Of a DNA stretch of 64,000 bases, positions 11,617-23,300 are shown one piece after another. Positions within the stretch are counted from its first letter, which is position 1. Each line of letters starts with the position of its first letter. The notes below the pieces were generated by a model. It worked only from the letters and a program-made list of their open reading frames with translations. It searched no databases and had not been told where the DNA came from. The DNA is from Gossypium raimondii. Lineage: Eukaryota > Streptophyta > Magnoliopsida > Malvales > Malvaceae. The stretch is from the NCBI RefSeq assembly GCF_025698545.1, contig NC_068575.1:57049980-57113979 (forward strand), written 5' to 3'. Position numbers and translations under genes: made by a program.

Positions 11617-13605
11617 CATTTTCCACATTCTTCGGGAGGGCTATATCAGGATAGGACCACCCGTCCGGGCTAGATCCTTTTTACCGTCAATTCCTTTTCA
11701 GAGATCTATCGAATTTTCCTTCCATTCAACCGGGATTTCTTCCCCTTTTTATCAAATATATCAATGTTTCATCAATTTTCATACAATGAGCATTCAAATC
11801 ATATTCACATCAATAACAAACATTTCAGGCATTTAAGAATATATTTCAAGTTACACGAACTTACCTCGATACTTGTTCGTAAACAAAAAAATCTACTAAT
11901 CCCGAACTTTTTCTTTTCCTCGATCTAGCTTCGTATTTGAATTTTCTGGATCTAAATAAATAAATTTAATCATTAAACTAATACATTTCATGTTCATATG
12001 TAACATTCTCTATAATTCCATTATTATTTATAGTGCATTCAAAGCTGTCTCACTGAGTCATAGTCACTAAATTATTTATATCTTGAGCTACGGAACTCCA
12101 AATTAAGATCCGATAATTTTCCCAGAAACTAGACTCACATATATTCTTACCATAAAATTTTCAGAATTTTTGGTTTAGCCAATAAGTACAGTTTATTCTT
12201 TAAAGTTTCCCATGTTTTACTGTTTGACAGTTCCAACCCCTCCTCACTAAAAATTAATTATCTCATTGTACAGAATTCGGATGATGTTTTAGTTTGTTTC
12301 TTCTGAAAATAGACTCATTAAGGATACTAATCATATAAATCATAACTCATACTCATTTTTGTACAATTTTTAATGATTTTCCAAAGTCAGAACAGGGGAA
12401 CCCGAATTCATTCTGACCTTATCTCATAAAATCTATTATAGCTCATGATTTACAATTCCATTGGTTACACCGTTTATTTTATAAGAAACTAGACTCAATA
12501 AGCTTTAATTTCATATTTTATTCATTCTCTAATTCAATTTCTACAATTTTGGTGATTTTTCAAAGTTAACCTGCTGCTGCTGTCCAAAACTGTTTTAGTG
12601 CATGATGTTAATTATCATTTTTCCCCTAGGCTTTCAATAAATGATAATTTCATCCCTGCTCAATTAACCTCTCAATTGAGCTGATTTTTCTCAATTAACA
12701 CTTTATTATATCACTTTAAACTATTTTATAACCTTTGGAAATCAGAATTTTAGCACTAGACTTTAATTCCAAACTTTTTCACAATTAAGTCCTACAAATC
12801 AATTTCTATTGAATTACCTAATAAAATCATATCATAAATAAATTAAAGCTTCAATTTCATGCTATTTCATCGTAAAATTCCTGCACATATTCATAGCAAC
12901 TTTCAATTTCATTCATAAAATAAAAAACTAATGAATTTAGTAATAGGACCCAGTTGTAAAAGTCTTAGAAACACAAAAATTACAAGAAAAAGGCAAGGAT
13001 TAACTCACTTGGTGAAAAAAATATGAAAAACCAGCTTGAATAAACCCTTAGGACATTTTTGGCTGATGAGAATGCAAAAAAATAAAGAGAATTCTAGATA
13101 TTCCAATTTGGTCCCATTTTTATGTTAGTAAAATTTGTTATTTTCCCATTTTACCCTCATTTCAGTAATTCTCCTGATTTTTCTCAGCTTATGCAGCCCA
13201 AAAATTTATGTCCCTCCTCATTTAACAATTGAACTATTTAATCCTTCTAGTAACTTTTACACCTTTTTCAATTTAGTCCTTTTCACTTAATTGACTACCC
13301 AAACATTAAAATTTTCAAACGAAATCTTAATACCATATTACTAACATTTCATAAATATTTATAAAAATATTTCCGACTCGGATATACAAGATCGAGGTCC
13401 CGATACCTTGTTTTTACCCAATTTCTTCAATAATTTCTTTTTTTCTAGCTAACCACTAAATCGGTAAAATTTTTCTATCGATATTTTCATACGATTTTCC
13501 TATCATATCAATATTCATGCAAAAATATTAAAATAAATTTCTCTTTAAATCGGATTTGTGGTTACGAAACTACTGTTCCGATAACCTTGAATTTAGGCCA
13601 TTACA
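11617..13605 (-). mobile_element. Solo LTR of a Ty3-type element, right part
   Basis: Continuation of 371-1294 after the nested insertion. It holds the shared LTR body ('ttgagctacggaactc', 'gaaactagactca', 'gttttagcc'-like blocks around 12080-12400) and the conserved end 'ccgataaccttgaatttagg' with CATTACA at 13605. ACCTA follows at 13606-13610. No coding sequence. Confidence 0.85.
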
Positions 13606-13610
13606 ACCTA

Positions 13611-14229
13611 ATTGTAAAATTCTTAAAAACATAAAAATTATAAGAAAATGGCAAGAATTAAACTAATGAAATAGCTCTCCTATGGCTGTTTTGGCTGAAA
13701 TTTTGGAGAAGAAATGTCTAGAAATCCTTAAAATCAAATATTGGCTATTTTATTTTATTTTATTTTTAATTTTGCCCTTAAGTCACATGATTTTATTTTA
13801 TTTTTCACACTTATGACGCCTTAGCCATTCAACTTGGCATATTTTTCCTTTTAGTCCTCCCTTATTTACCATTTATGCTATTTAATCACTTTAGAAAATT
13901 TTGCACCTTTTTCAATTTAGTCTTTTTTAATTAATTAGCTATCAAAACATTAAAATTTTCTAACTAAACTTTAATACTACCTTAATGACACTCCATAAAT
14001 ATTTATAAAAATATTTATAGCTCGATTTATAAAATCGATGTCTCAATACCTCGTTTTCAAAACCACATAATCAAATAAATTCTTATAAAACACAAATTAC
14101 TAATTCAAATTTGTTTCTAAAATCACATTTAACTCTTAAATAATAAATAATAAAATTTACGAGCTTACTCGTCGAATTTGGTGGTCTCGAACCACTGTTT
14201 CCGACACCACTGAAAATCAGGATGTTACA
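13611..14229 (-). repeat. LTR fragment, outer layer of the nest (right part)
   Basis: Continues the sequence interrupted at 370. It ends with a diverged form of the same LTR terminus ('ccactgtttccgacaccact…gatgttaca', last base 14229). No coding sequence. The five bases that follow (ATAAT) are the candidate target duplication, but the partner copy would be left of the window. Confidence 0.65.
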
Positions 14230-15039
14230 ATAATAACTTGTTAAGTAGTTGATGAGTATGTTATTTGAGTATAAGTCACTTAGGTGATATACTACGATAT
14301 AGGTAGGGAAAGATGATGCTTATGCTATGCCATGTTTAAAATGATTTGTTAATTCTTGCATCTAAGTGATAAGGTTCAATGTTTTGAGGTGTCAATTATG
14401 ACATATTGATTAGACAATTAGGTTGATTGTTTAAAGTAATGTTTTGACATATTAAAATGAATAGAAAGGTATTTAGTTGATGCTTTTTTATGTTATAATT
14501 GTGTTTGTAAGGTACCATTTGAGTTTAGATTTTTTGGCATGAAATGGACATTTTAAAAATGAGATTTTACCATTTCTAAACTTTGGTATCGATATTTTGG
14601 CATTTTGTATCGATACTTGGCCATATGAACAGTTTTAAAATAAATGAATGCCAAAATGATATCGATATTTATATAAGTATCGATACTTTTCATAAACTAC
14701 CGATACTAGTTGATAACTATCGATACCTTTAATTTGTAAAAGAAAGAAAATCATAATTTGGTATCAAATTTTAAAAGGTATCAATACGATATCGATACCA
14801 ACTATGAATTTTTATAGTAACTTTAAAACTTGAAATTTTACAATCTAATCTCATTTCATGTCTAGATTTTCATGATTAGGTCATTACTAATTCAATTTAC
14901 TATGTATATATGGTATGTTATTTGGAATGATTATAAATTTTATTTAAATTTGAAGGTTATTGAAGTGGATTGCTTTTGCAAAGAATGTGACATTCCGTTA
15001 TTCAGATTTGGCGACTGGGTCGAGTAAGGGGGTGTTACA
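14230..15039 (+). repeat. 3' part of a plus-oriented LTR
   Basis: Contains several 'tatcgatac' blocks and ends with 'gggtcgagtaagggggtgttaca' spread over 15017-15039, the 3' terminus shape common to these LTRs in plus orientation. No start is visible; it may be the host sequence of the minus-oriented LTR that ends at 14229, with its beginning outside the window. Confidence 0.5.
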
Positions 15040-16040
15040 AAAAACCTGCAAAATTAGAAGTTGGAAGGTCAAAACTCGAAAGAACATGCAAAAAATTCTA
15101 CTCAAATGAGCACTTGAAAATAAGCATATAAATAAATAAGTAAATTAGCACTATATCTTTAATAATACACACAAACATGAGAAATCATACAAGAAATAGT
15201 TGACAAGACATGGTTTTCACATGGTTTTTTTGAGGAATAAAATTGGGTCTTCAGAATTCTTGGTTCTAATGAGATCCCAGGAAAAAAACACTTTAATAAA
15301 ATCATCTTATTTATGCAACATAAAAAAGACATTATTCAATAATAATAATAATTCTACCTAACTTCACAAGTAAAATCAAAACCAATACAATGCTTAATAT
15401 ATAATTTCTAGTTTAAATCGCACGAAAAAAGATAAATTCATTCGAGTACTTAAGAGATATACTTTACATAGCATAAAACATTTGGGAAAAGTTGTCTGCA
15501 GAAAACGACCCTTGGTTTAACGTTTTGCCATGATGTTAATCAACAATTACTCCAGGAACAAAATGCATATAACAACAAATGGCATTAGTTAGCTATATTT
15601 CATTAATCTAGTGGTAGACAGGATTAATGATAGCTTAGAACAAGTTATGGTGCATTATAAGATGTAATGAGTATTATCCTATGTGGACTAACCAGTAACT
15701 TACATTATAAGAAATAATGAGCATTACCCTATGCAGATTAACCAGTAACTTACAAGTTATGATGCAGTACAATATGTAATTAGCATTACATCTTATCATG
15801 CATCATAACTTTTTATAAGCTACTGACTAGGACACATATGGTAATGGTTATTACATCTTATAATGCATCATAACTCGTCATAAGCTACCTCTTAATGAGC
15901 ATTACCATATTCAGATCAATTAGTGGCTTATTCGAGTTTCACCTCCAATTCCACATAAGCTAGCACTAATCATCTAAGAACATAAAGTACAAAAACCATC
16001 CATATGGTTGAAGTAGATATCGAGTTCAAAAGCTTACCAT
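15040..16040. other. Intergenic, AT-rich, with a small inverted-repeat cluster
   Basis: No gene recognised. 15632-15885 holds four copies of a ~40-bp motif, two in each direction (see the separate entry). The 3' end of the small minus-strand gene's transcript probably reaches into about 15950-16049. Confidence 0.5.
15632..15885. repeat. Palindromic cluster of a 'cattataagatgtaat' motif
   Basis: The arm at 15632-15675 matches the reverse complement of 15843-15885 with few mismatches. Two more diverged copies lie between them (plus at about 15747-15785, minus at about 15787-15823). The whole can fold on itself. It looks like a MITE or a remnant of one, but I see no clear target duplication. 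Confidence 0.6.
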
Positions 16041-16049
16041 TGTGCCAGT

Positions 16050-16461
16050 TCATAAGGACAACCCAGCAAAAAGCAACTCCAACTCCTCTTCTTGTAAAGC
16101 AATTACCTGGCATAAACAAGAAGGCAATAAATCATCAAATCCCTCACCTTCACAAAACTATCAAGTAAGTTCTAAACTCAACTTTATATATTTTCAAGAT
16201 CACTAAACCAATCAAGCCAACATATTTGATTACTTGAATAGACAACAGTTGAAGAATTTTATTAAGAACACGCATGCGGTGAATAACATAAGAATTAGTC
16301 GTAGGAAGCTGATTCAAATTTTTCATTTCTTCATGAACCGTAATGGTCTTCTCTTCGTACCCCATTTGCTTCCATTGAACTCTGGGATTAGTGGCCCCTG
16401 CGTCCTCCATAGTTTGATCAATGACACCACCATTTCCCTTTACTTGTTTGAAACTTTCCAT
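16050..16461 (-). CDS. Small conserved plant protein of unknown function, two exons
   Basis: Exon 1 is 16234-16461 and exon 2 is 16050-16106. The donor GTAATC follows a CAA codon and the acceptor CCAG precedes GTA ATT, so the frame is kept. The product is 94 residues: MESFKQVKG…, a central 'NQLPTTNSYVIHRMRVLNKI' helix-like segment, and a C-terminus encoded by the 57-nt exon 2 that ends ELELLFAGLSL and stop. I chose the Met at 16461 over an in-frame Met three codons upstream because it matches my memory of related plant proteins, which also end in a GLSL-type tail; no function is known to me. No signal peptide or membrane segment. Without the splice the frame would run on into intron sequence. 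The gene is about 330 bp from a plastid insert on its 5' side. Confidence 0.75.
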
Positions 16462-16789
16462 GGTGAACAATAACTAAACAAATCAACCCGCCAACAAGTA
16501 TAAAAAATCAAATTCGGGTTATAACAAATACTTTCAATTCTGAACATGGATTTAACCAGTTGGTTAATGAAAAAGGTCCCGATACCAAAATCTACAATTT
16601 CTAACATTATCCCCAGACTACAGTCTTTACAACTAAAAAAATTCTATTTTTCTTCAAAATTCAAGAAAATTATGGAAAATAATTACTTAATGCGAACTAG
16701 ATTTCTCAATATTCTTCTGGGTCATTCTTATAACAATGATAATTGAAAATATTTCTTAAAAGAAATGGAAAAATGGAACCAATAATACA

Positions 16790-16938
16790 AACATAGTTGA
16801 AATTACAAAACAAATAGGAGTTTTATGAAAAAAAGTCAAAAGCCCCTTATCAGATTTGAACCGATGACTTATGCCTTACCATGGCGTTACTCTACTACTG
16901 AGTTAAAAGGGCAGTTCGATTCAATTATTGAATGAATC
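16790..16938. other. Nuclear plastid-DNA insert (NUPT), left part
   Basis: Carries a plastid trnT-GGU with its immediate flank ('gagttttatgaaaaaaagtc' beside the 3' end), followed by about 26 bp of the 5' side before the solo LTR at 16939. The left edge is uncertain: the plastid match is clear from about 16800 rightward, and 16480-16790 may be either plastid trnT-psbD spacer or the promoter of the small gene. Identification from memory of plastid trnT. Confidence 0.7.
16841..16912 (-). tRNA. trnT-GGU: Decayed plastid-type trnT-GGU (tRNA pseudogene)
   Basis: 72 nt, GCCCTTTT…AAGGGGCT on the minus strand, with GGT at the anticodon position. The acceptor stem pairs. One anticodon-stem pair is C·A, a D-loop GG has become AG, and the T stem has a G·T. 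These are transitions relative to the plastid gene as I remember it and fit decay of plastid DNA in the nucleus. It sits in an insert, not a plastid genome, so it is probably not a working tRNA. Confidence 0.8.
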
Positions 16939-19900
16939 TATAACAGCCCGATTTTGGGCCTAATCAGAATAGTAGTTTCGGGACCCCAAATATGAAGTAA
17001 GAAAACCTATTTTATTATATTTTTATGGTCTACAATTTCACGGAATGATTTCGTGAAAATCTCGTTTGAAAATGGGCACTCAATTTAGTCAAATTGACTA
17101 AATCGCGTAAAGTGCTAAAGTTATGTTTTATTAGCTAAATGTGTTAATTAGCTATAGAACTTAAAAGTTGATGTCCTTATTGAGTAATTAGACCATTAAA
17201 AGAGAAAGTGGATGCACATGGAGTGTAATTATGATGTTGGATGGGTTAGGTTGGTATTAGGTTATTATATGATAAAATAAACAAAAAGGCATAAAAATAT
17301 CATTTTTATTTCTTTGCTCATCTTCTTCCACCGTTTTCACCAAGAGAATAGCCATTGGAGAACTCAAATTTTTAGCAAACTTAAACCCTTGCACGTAAGT
17401 GAAATTTATGTTTGTTTTTGTTGATTTATATGTTTTTGAAACCCTTGAAACTTAAGCTAGCTAAATAGGGGACTAATTTGCAAGATGATTGAAAGGCTAG
17501 GGTTTTGGGCCATGAAAGCATGATAGTTGATTGTGAAATTTAATGGAGGAAAATGAAACCTTGTTGTGTGTTGAACATTTCTTGTTAAGTGATTTTTGTT
17601 GTAAAATGCTATTAGGGTTTAATTTGTAAAGTATGAAGATTTTGAGTTATAAGAGTGAAATAGGGGATTATATGGGCTGCTATGAGCACCTAAATAATTC
17701 GGTTAGTCTTTGATATGGATGAAATTCCATAAATTTTGTTTTACGAGCCTAGGGACTAATTTGTAAATATGTGAAAGTTTAGGGGCAAAACTATAATTTT
17801 ACAAAAGTATGAATTGTGGATTTATTTGAATAATGTGACTTATAATTAGGCTAAATATGATATTATAGATCATAGAAAATAAGGTTCGGACCTAGAATGG
17901 GGGGAAAAACGAGAATTGATGGTTATGTCCCTTTTTGCCCTTTTGGTGTCGAGGTAAGTTTTTATGTAAATAATATATCGTTTTTACTCATGTTATAATA
18001 TTTTGTTATATTACATGAGATGTGGTTGTATATTGAATGATTATTTGATGTAAATTATGAATTGAGATTGATTATGGATGAAATTGACAAAGTGAGAATA
18101 AGTGAGAAATTTCCCCGTTAAACTTTTGGAATAGAAAAGGATACGAAGGACGTCATGAGAACTCATGTGTAGTACTATGTGTAGGCTACTATGAGTATAA
18201 GATAGTTATGGTCACATATGTAGTACTAAGTGCAGGCTACTATGTGTACCGGATAGCTTTGGTCACATGTGTAGTACTATGTGCAGGCTACTACATGTAC
18301 CAGATGGTATTGGTCACATGTGTAGTACTAAGTGTAGCCTACTATGTGTACCGAATAACATTGATCATAAGGGTGGTGCTATGTGCGGAACCACCGTGTA
18401 TCTGTTATCATTCCGAAGTGTTCATTGGGAAAATCGACTAAGTGAAATTATGTGTGACTATGTGGTGATAAGTGCAGGTATATGTATGTGTATACTCGAG
18501 CAATGTGTTTGGTATGTGATCGAAATGTGGTAAAGTTGCAAAGGAGTAAGTGGAGTGATAAAGTCTTGTATCATGCATGCAAGTTGAATTATGTTATTGA
18601 ATGTTGAGCATATTGTTATGATGTTTCATGAAAGAGTGAAATTTGAAATAAAACAGTTTTGGACAGCAGCAGTTGTGTGATTTTGAAAAATCACCAAAAA
18701 TGGTGGAAATTGAATTATAGGTTTAATAAGATATGAAATAAAAGTTTATTGAGTCTATTTTCATATAAAAGAAACAATGTAAGAAAAAGAATTTCAAATT
18801 ATGATATATTTGAATTTTAGTGAGACAACATCAAAATGATTTTGGAATCTCCTATCTTGAATTTGAAAATTATTAAAATTGCACAAAAATAATTATGGGT
18901 TATAATTTATATTTTAAAATTCTGAATGAGTCTATTTTAAGAAAAACAAACAAGAATATCATCTAGATTATGTACAAGAAGATAATTAATTTTAGTGTAG
19001 AAAGGTCAAAACTGTCAGACAACAAAATAGGGACGACTTTAAAGAATAAAATGTACTTATTGGCTAAACCAAAAAATTCTGAAAATTTTATGGTAAGAAG
19101 ATATGTGAGTCTAGTTTTAGGGAAAATTTACGGAACTTAATTTGGAGTTCCGTAACTCAAGATATAAATAATTTAGTGGCTATGACTCGAGTAGACAGTT
19201 AGATACAAACTTGAGTAAATATTGGAACTATGTGCTTTTATGATTGTATTATTTTGAGAACATATTGTGAAGATTGATAAAAGCATATTAATAAATTGTT
19301 TATTATTTATATATTAAGTTACTAAGCTTTATAGCTTACTCTTTTTCCTTTCTCTCATCTTATAGGTTTATACAGCTAGTTCGGGTTGGAGATCGCCGAA
19401 GATGTTATCACACTATCAAATTATCATTTGGTATAAGTGAATGTAAGTATTTTAAGTTTATGGCATGTATAGTGACTTTGTCTTTTAAATTTTTGTGTCA
19501 TTGTTAATGAGGCCAAATGTGTTGGCCTAATATAGTTTATGGTTCAATTGGTATACAACTGTGAATGATTGCTTATGTTGATTATAAGCTTATGCATGTG
19601 TTAATGTCTTGTGTGAATGTGAAGCTAATATTTTTTTTAATGATCTAAATAGGATGATTAAGTAAGACAAATGATGATATGAGGATGATATGTTATTAAC
19701 TTATTTATAGTCATTTGCTTGCCTAAGTATGCTATGTGTGACCACACGGCCTACCCACATAGGCGTGTGTCCCTGTTTCATGATGAAATTTACTAAGTTT
19801 CCCAAAAGACCCCAAAGTTATCGGTTTAGTCCCGAACTACTCCCAATGTATGTTTTGGGCCTCATGGGCCCGTGTAAGGGACGATATGATTATTTTTGAA

Positions 19901-20013
19901 TGGTTTTAATATAGATTAATTCTCATGACTCGAAATAGTATGATTTCTTGTGTTGAAGTCTGATAACGCCTCGAATCCTGTTCCGGCGTTGAATACATGT
20001 AAGGGGTGTTACA
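16939..20013 (+). mobile_element. Solo LTR of a Ty3-type element (about 3.1 kb)
   Basis: Begins TATAACAGCCCG (first TG changed to TA) and ends GGGGTGTTACA. It is flanked by GAATC at 16934-16938 and 20014-20018, a perfect 5-bp target duplication. No coding region, primer-binding site or polypurine tract. The left end is the reverse-complement form of the termini of the minus-strand LTRs at 4099 and 13605, so it is a related family in plus orientation. It splits the plastid-derived insert. Confidence 0.88.
18157..18400. repeat. 51-bp tandem repeat array in the solo LTR
   Basis: About four units; the 'ggtcacat' landmark recurs at 18210, 18261 and 18312. Since 51 is a multiple of three, the array reads as a repetitive hydrophobic open frame, which is not a gene. 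It occupies a position inside the LTR comparable to that of the 50-bp array in the chromovirus LTRs. Confidence 0.88.
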
Positions 20014-20018
20014 GAATC

Positions 20019-20340
20019 AGTAGATGGATAAGATCTATTTATATATATGTATATGAAGTACACTCATAGTGGTTAGTAGCTCTCAGGAATGAGAATTCTA
20101 ATTTACTTAACGTGTAGAGGGTAAAATGGTTTTATTGATATTGGGTTTGATAAATATCAATGCAATGAATTGTTTCAAGGCCAATCATAATTGGCTTATC
20201 AGAATAGAACGAAATTCATTTATTTGATTAATACATGTACCTTAGCAATTCGACATAGATCCAATCTATTTTATCGAAACATGTGATGAAGGGATTTGTT
20301 TTGTCCACCGAACCAAATTTTTAGAAAAAAAACACACACA
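20019..20340. other. Nuclear plastid-DNA insert (NUPT), right part
   Basis: Continues the plastid-like sequence after the solo LTR; it looks like the trnE-trnT intergenic spacer ('tatgtatatgaagtacactc', 'ggccaatcataattggct'). It fades near 20330 at an A run and a short CA repeat. Assignment is from memory plus continuity across the LTR and is the weaker half of the NUPT call. Confidence 0.55.
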
Positions 20341-23300
20341 CATAATTTTCGATAACTTCTTGCTGCCTATTCCAAAAATTTTTGATTTACTTTTTGTTAA
20401 TTTACCGGCTTAGTGTGAGATAGAAAAATGCCTGTCTCGTTGTAATAATGAGTGAATCAATGAATGAAAGTGGAAAAAATGAAGGTTAACTCCCTTTTTT
20501 ATGTTTATGTTAAACCAATCATTGATCTTATACTTTGTATTATTAATATAATCTAGTTTCTTTTTATAATATCTATTTATTTCTAATAAATATTTATATA
20601 ATAGATTGAGGAAGAAAAAATGGGAACTTACAGAGGTTCTCGTAAATGAAATGAGGCAACTTTGGGGAGGTAGGGAGAATTATTCTGTGAAATGAATCGG
20701 GTGAACGAGTCGGAGATGAATCGACGGTTCTCAACGACGGAATCGAGAGAGGCACCACTATTACGTTCGCTGTTAGGGTGAACAAATACAGAGTAAAATT
20801 GTCTGGGACAAAATTTTGTTATTATGTCTGTTGTTAAATAGGCTATTTTTAGCCCCTTCATCGAATGATGATTCGGTAAATCAAAAGAATAAGAAAGGAA
20901 TAAACATTCATCGAATGAAGAGAGCAGTGAATCAAACTATAGCTTCACTGTTCATCCAAGAATAAGGAAGGAATGACTATTCCATTCCCCTCAACTAAAC
21001 GTGGCGTTAATTTTTTTTTAACATATTAGTTCTTTCATTAAATGGTTAGATAGTTGTAATTATATCATTGAGTCTCGAGTTCGATTCCTCTACCACTTAC
21101 ATTTGTATTTTTTTTATTTCATGCTGCTTCAAGCTTCTTTTTTTTAATTGACATTTTTAACATATTAGCTCATTTCGTTAGATGATTAGATAATTGCGAT
21201 TACATCCTTGAGTATGAGGTTCCATTATTTTTATAAGCATATTAATGTATTTTTTATTTCATATTGTTTCAAGCTTTTTTAATTTTAATTATTTTTATAA
21301 GCATGTTATTATTTTTCTTTCAATTAATGATATTTGTAATAATTATTGGATTTTATAAAAAGAGTTAAAAATAAAAATACATTATTTAAAAATAAAAAAT
21401 TAAAAATATAATCAAAACATTAATTAAAATAAAAGACTTGACATAGTATGAAATAAAAATATATTAATATGCTTATAAAAATAATGGAACCTCATACTCA
21501 ATGATGTAATCGCAATTATCTAACCATCTAACGAAATGAGCTAATATGTTAAAAATATTAATTAAAAAAGCTTGATGTTATTTATATTAAAAAGTATTTA
21601 TATTAAAAAACATTACCATAAATATAATAAATATTTTACTATATTAAAAATATATAATAAATAATTTTTGTATTATATAGTTATATAAATTACTAACCAA
21701 ATACTTCAATTTTTATGACGAACCTTCGAGCTTAGACGAATGAGCCAACCCATAAATAAGTTTACCTTCGAGCTTAGATAGATGGAAGGTGCTATTAAGG
21801 ATACTCAACTAAAATGCATGTATAATAATAAATTATTAAAATTTATTAAAAATATATTTAAATTAAATAATAAAATATAAATTACATGTATGTAAAATTA
21901 TATTTATATTTGTGTTAAAATTATAATAAAATACATTATTTTTGTTATATTTATATTAATAATAATATGTACTAAAATTATTTTACATTGAATAACTATT
22001 ATGATAAAAATCTTAAATTATATGTAGTGGTTAACATTAAAAGAAAAGATGAAATGGGGGTACAATGGGAAGAATTAGTTGTATCTAGATTTGTTCATGG
22101 ATAGGCTTAAAACGTAAAAAGATTTGAACAAAAATATAGATCCGAAAAATAAGTTTGGGCAAAAGAAAGACTCGTTTAGGAAACGAGCTGGCCTCGGGTA
22201 AGGCTGTTTTGACCTGACCCTAGCCTGAATTTGTAAAAAAAAGAGATATATTGTTTTCTTACTATTTTCTCACTGTTTTATTACTATTTCAATATTATGT
22301 TCTACTATTTTATTATTATCTTTGGTTATTATATAACTTTTATTTTATTGTTAAGTTGTACCTATGTAAGTATTATTTAAGTATAAATTTTTAAAATTTA
22401 TGTTAAATTATTGAGAAACAATTATTGTAATGTTTTTAGTATTTTTAATATATTATATATATTTTAAACATTATATAAAAAATAATATAAAAAATTAATG
22501 TAGCAGACCGAGCCAAGCTGAACTTAAATAAAATTTAAAATCTATTTTCGAGCTAGTCCGGATGTCAATTCAAACTTTACTCGAAGTGAGCCATGGAGAG
22601 GTCTAGACGCATACAAAGGGGCATTAATACGAGCGGTAGGGAATTGTGGCATCAAAATTAAATAGGTGATTTGAGTTCTCTAATTAGTCTCTCAAAACCT
22701 CCTGATTAGAGCTTTTTGTCGCATGTGATATCACCTACAACTACCATCATAATCTTCTTGAAGGTTTTATAAAAAAAGAAAAACATACCTACTTTTCAAA
22801 CGGTAAATGTTTATATGATTGAATAATTATAATATTGTAATAAAAAATTGCTGGTAAAATAATATTGGGCCCACAATCAGAATGTGGGTCTAGGGAGCTG
22901 GCATCAACATGTCCAGGAAACCAAAAACCAAGGAGAAAAAGAAGAAGAATAAATGATACCCAAACTAGAGAAATGCAGTTCCTTTTGGGTCCACATATGT
23001 TGGCCTATTCTTTGGATTGCCGCCTACCATTTTTACTCTCTTATCTGAGCTGGACCAATCTAATACCATTTAAAGCTGTTCAACTAACTGTTTATGATTT
23101 TTGAAATGTGTTTAAACATAAGGTGTAATGTAATTATTATTGCTTTTTGCTGGTACGGGTGGCAACCTTATGGAGAATCAGATGCCCAAGAATTGAGCAT
23201 AAGAACCGAGTGGCATCTTCCTTCGCTAGTTAGATTGGAAAGGGAAGGCCTTTTTAAGCTTTCATCACCCAATAAAGGTTCTTTCACACCCTTAAATTTT

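Noticed and set aside
16841-16912. Functional nuclear tRNA-Thr
   Set aside because: It matches plastid trnT-GGU, not a nuclear tRNA-Thr, and has stem and D-loop damage.
18208-18533. Repetitive hydrophobic open frames
   Set aside because: Caused by the 51-bp array (a multiple of three) inside a solo LTR; no start context or homology.
20594-20861. Minus-strand open frames of 63 and 77 residues
   Set aside because: Overlapping frames, no motif recognised, no splice partners found.
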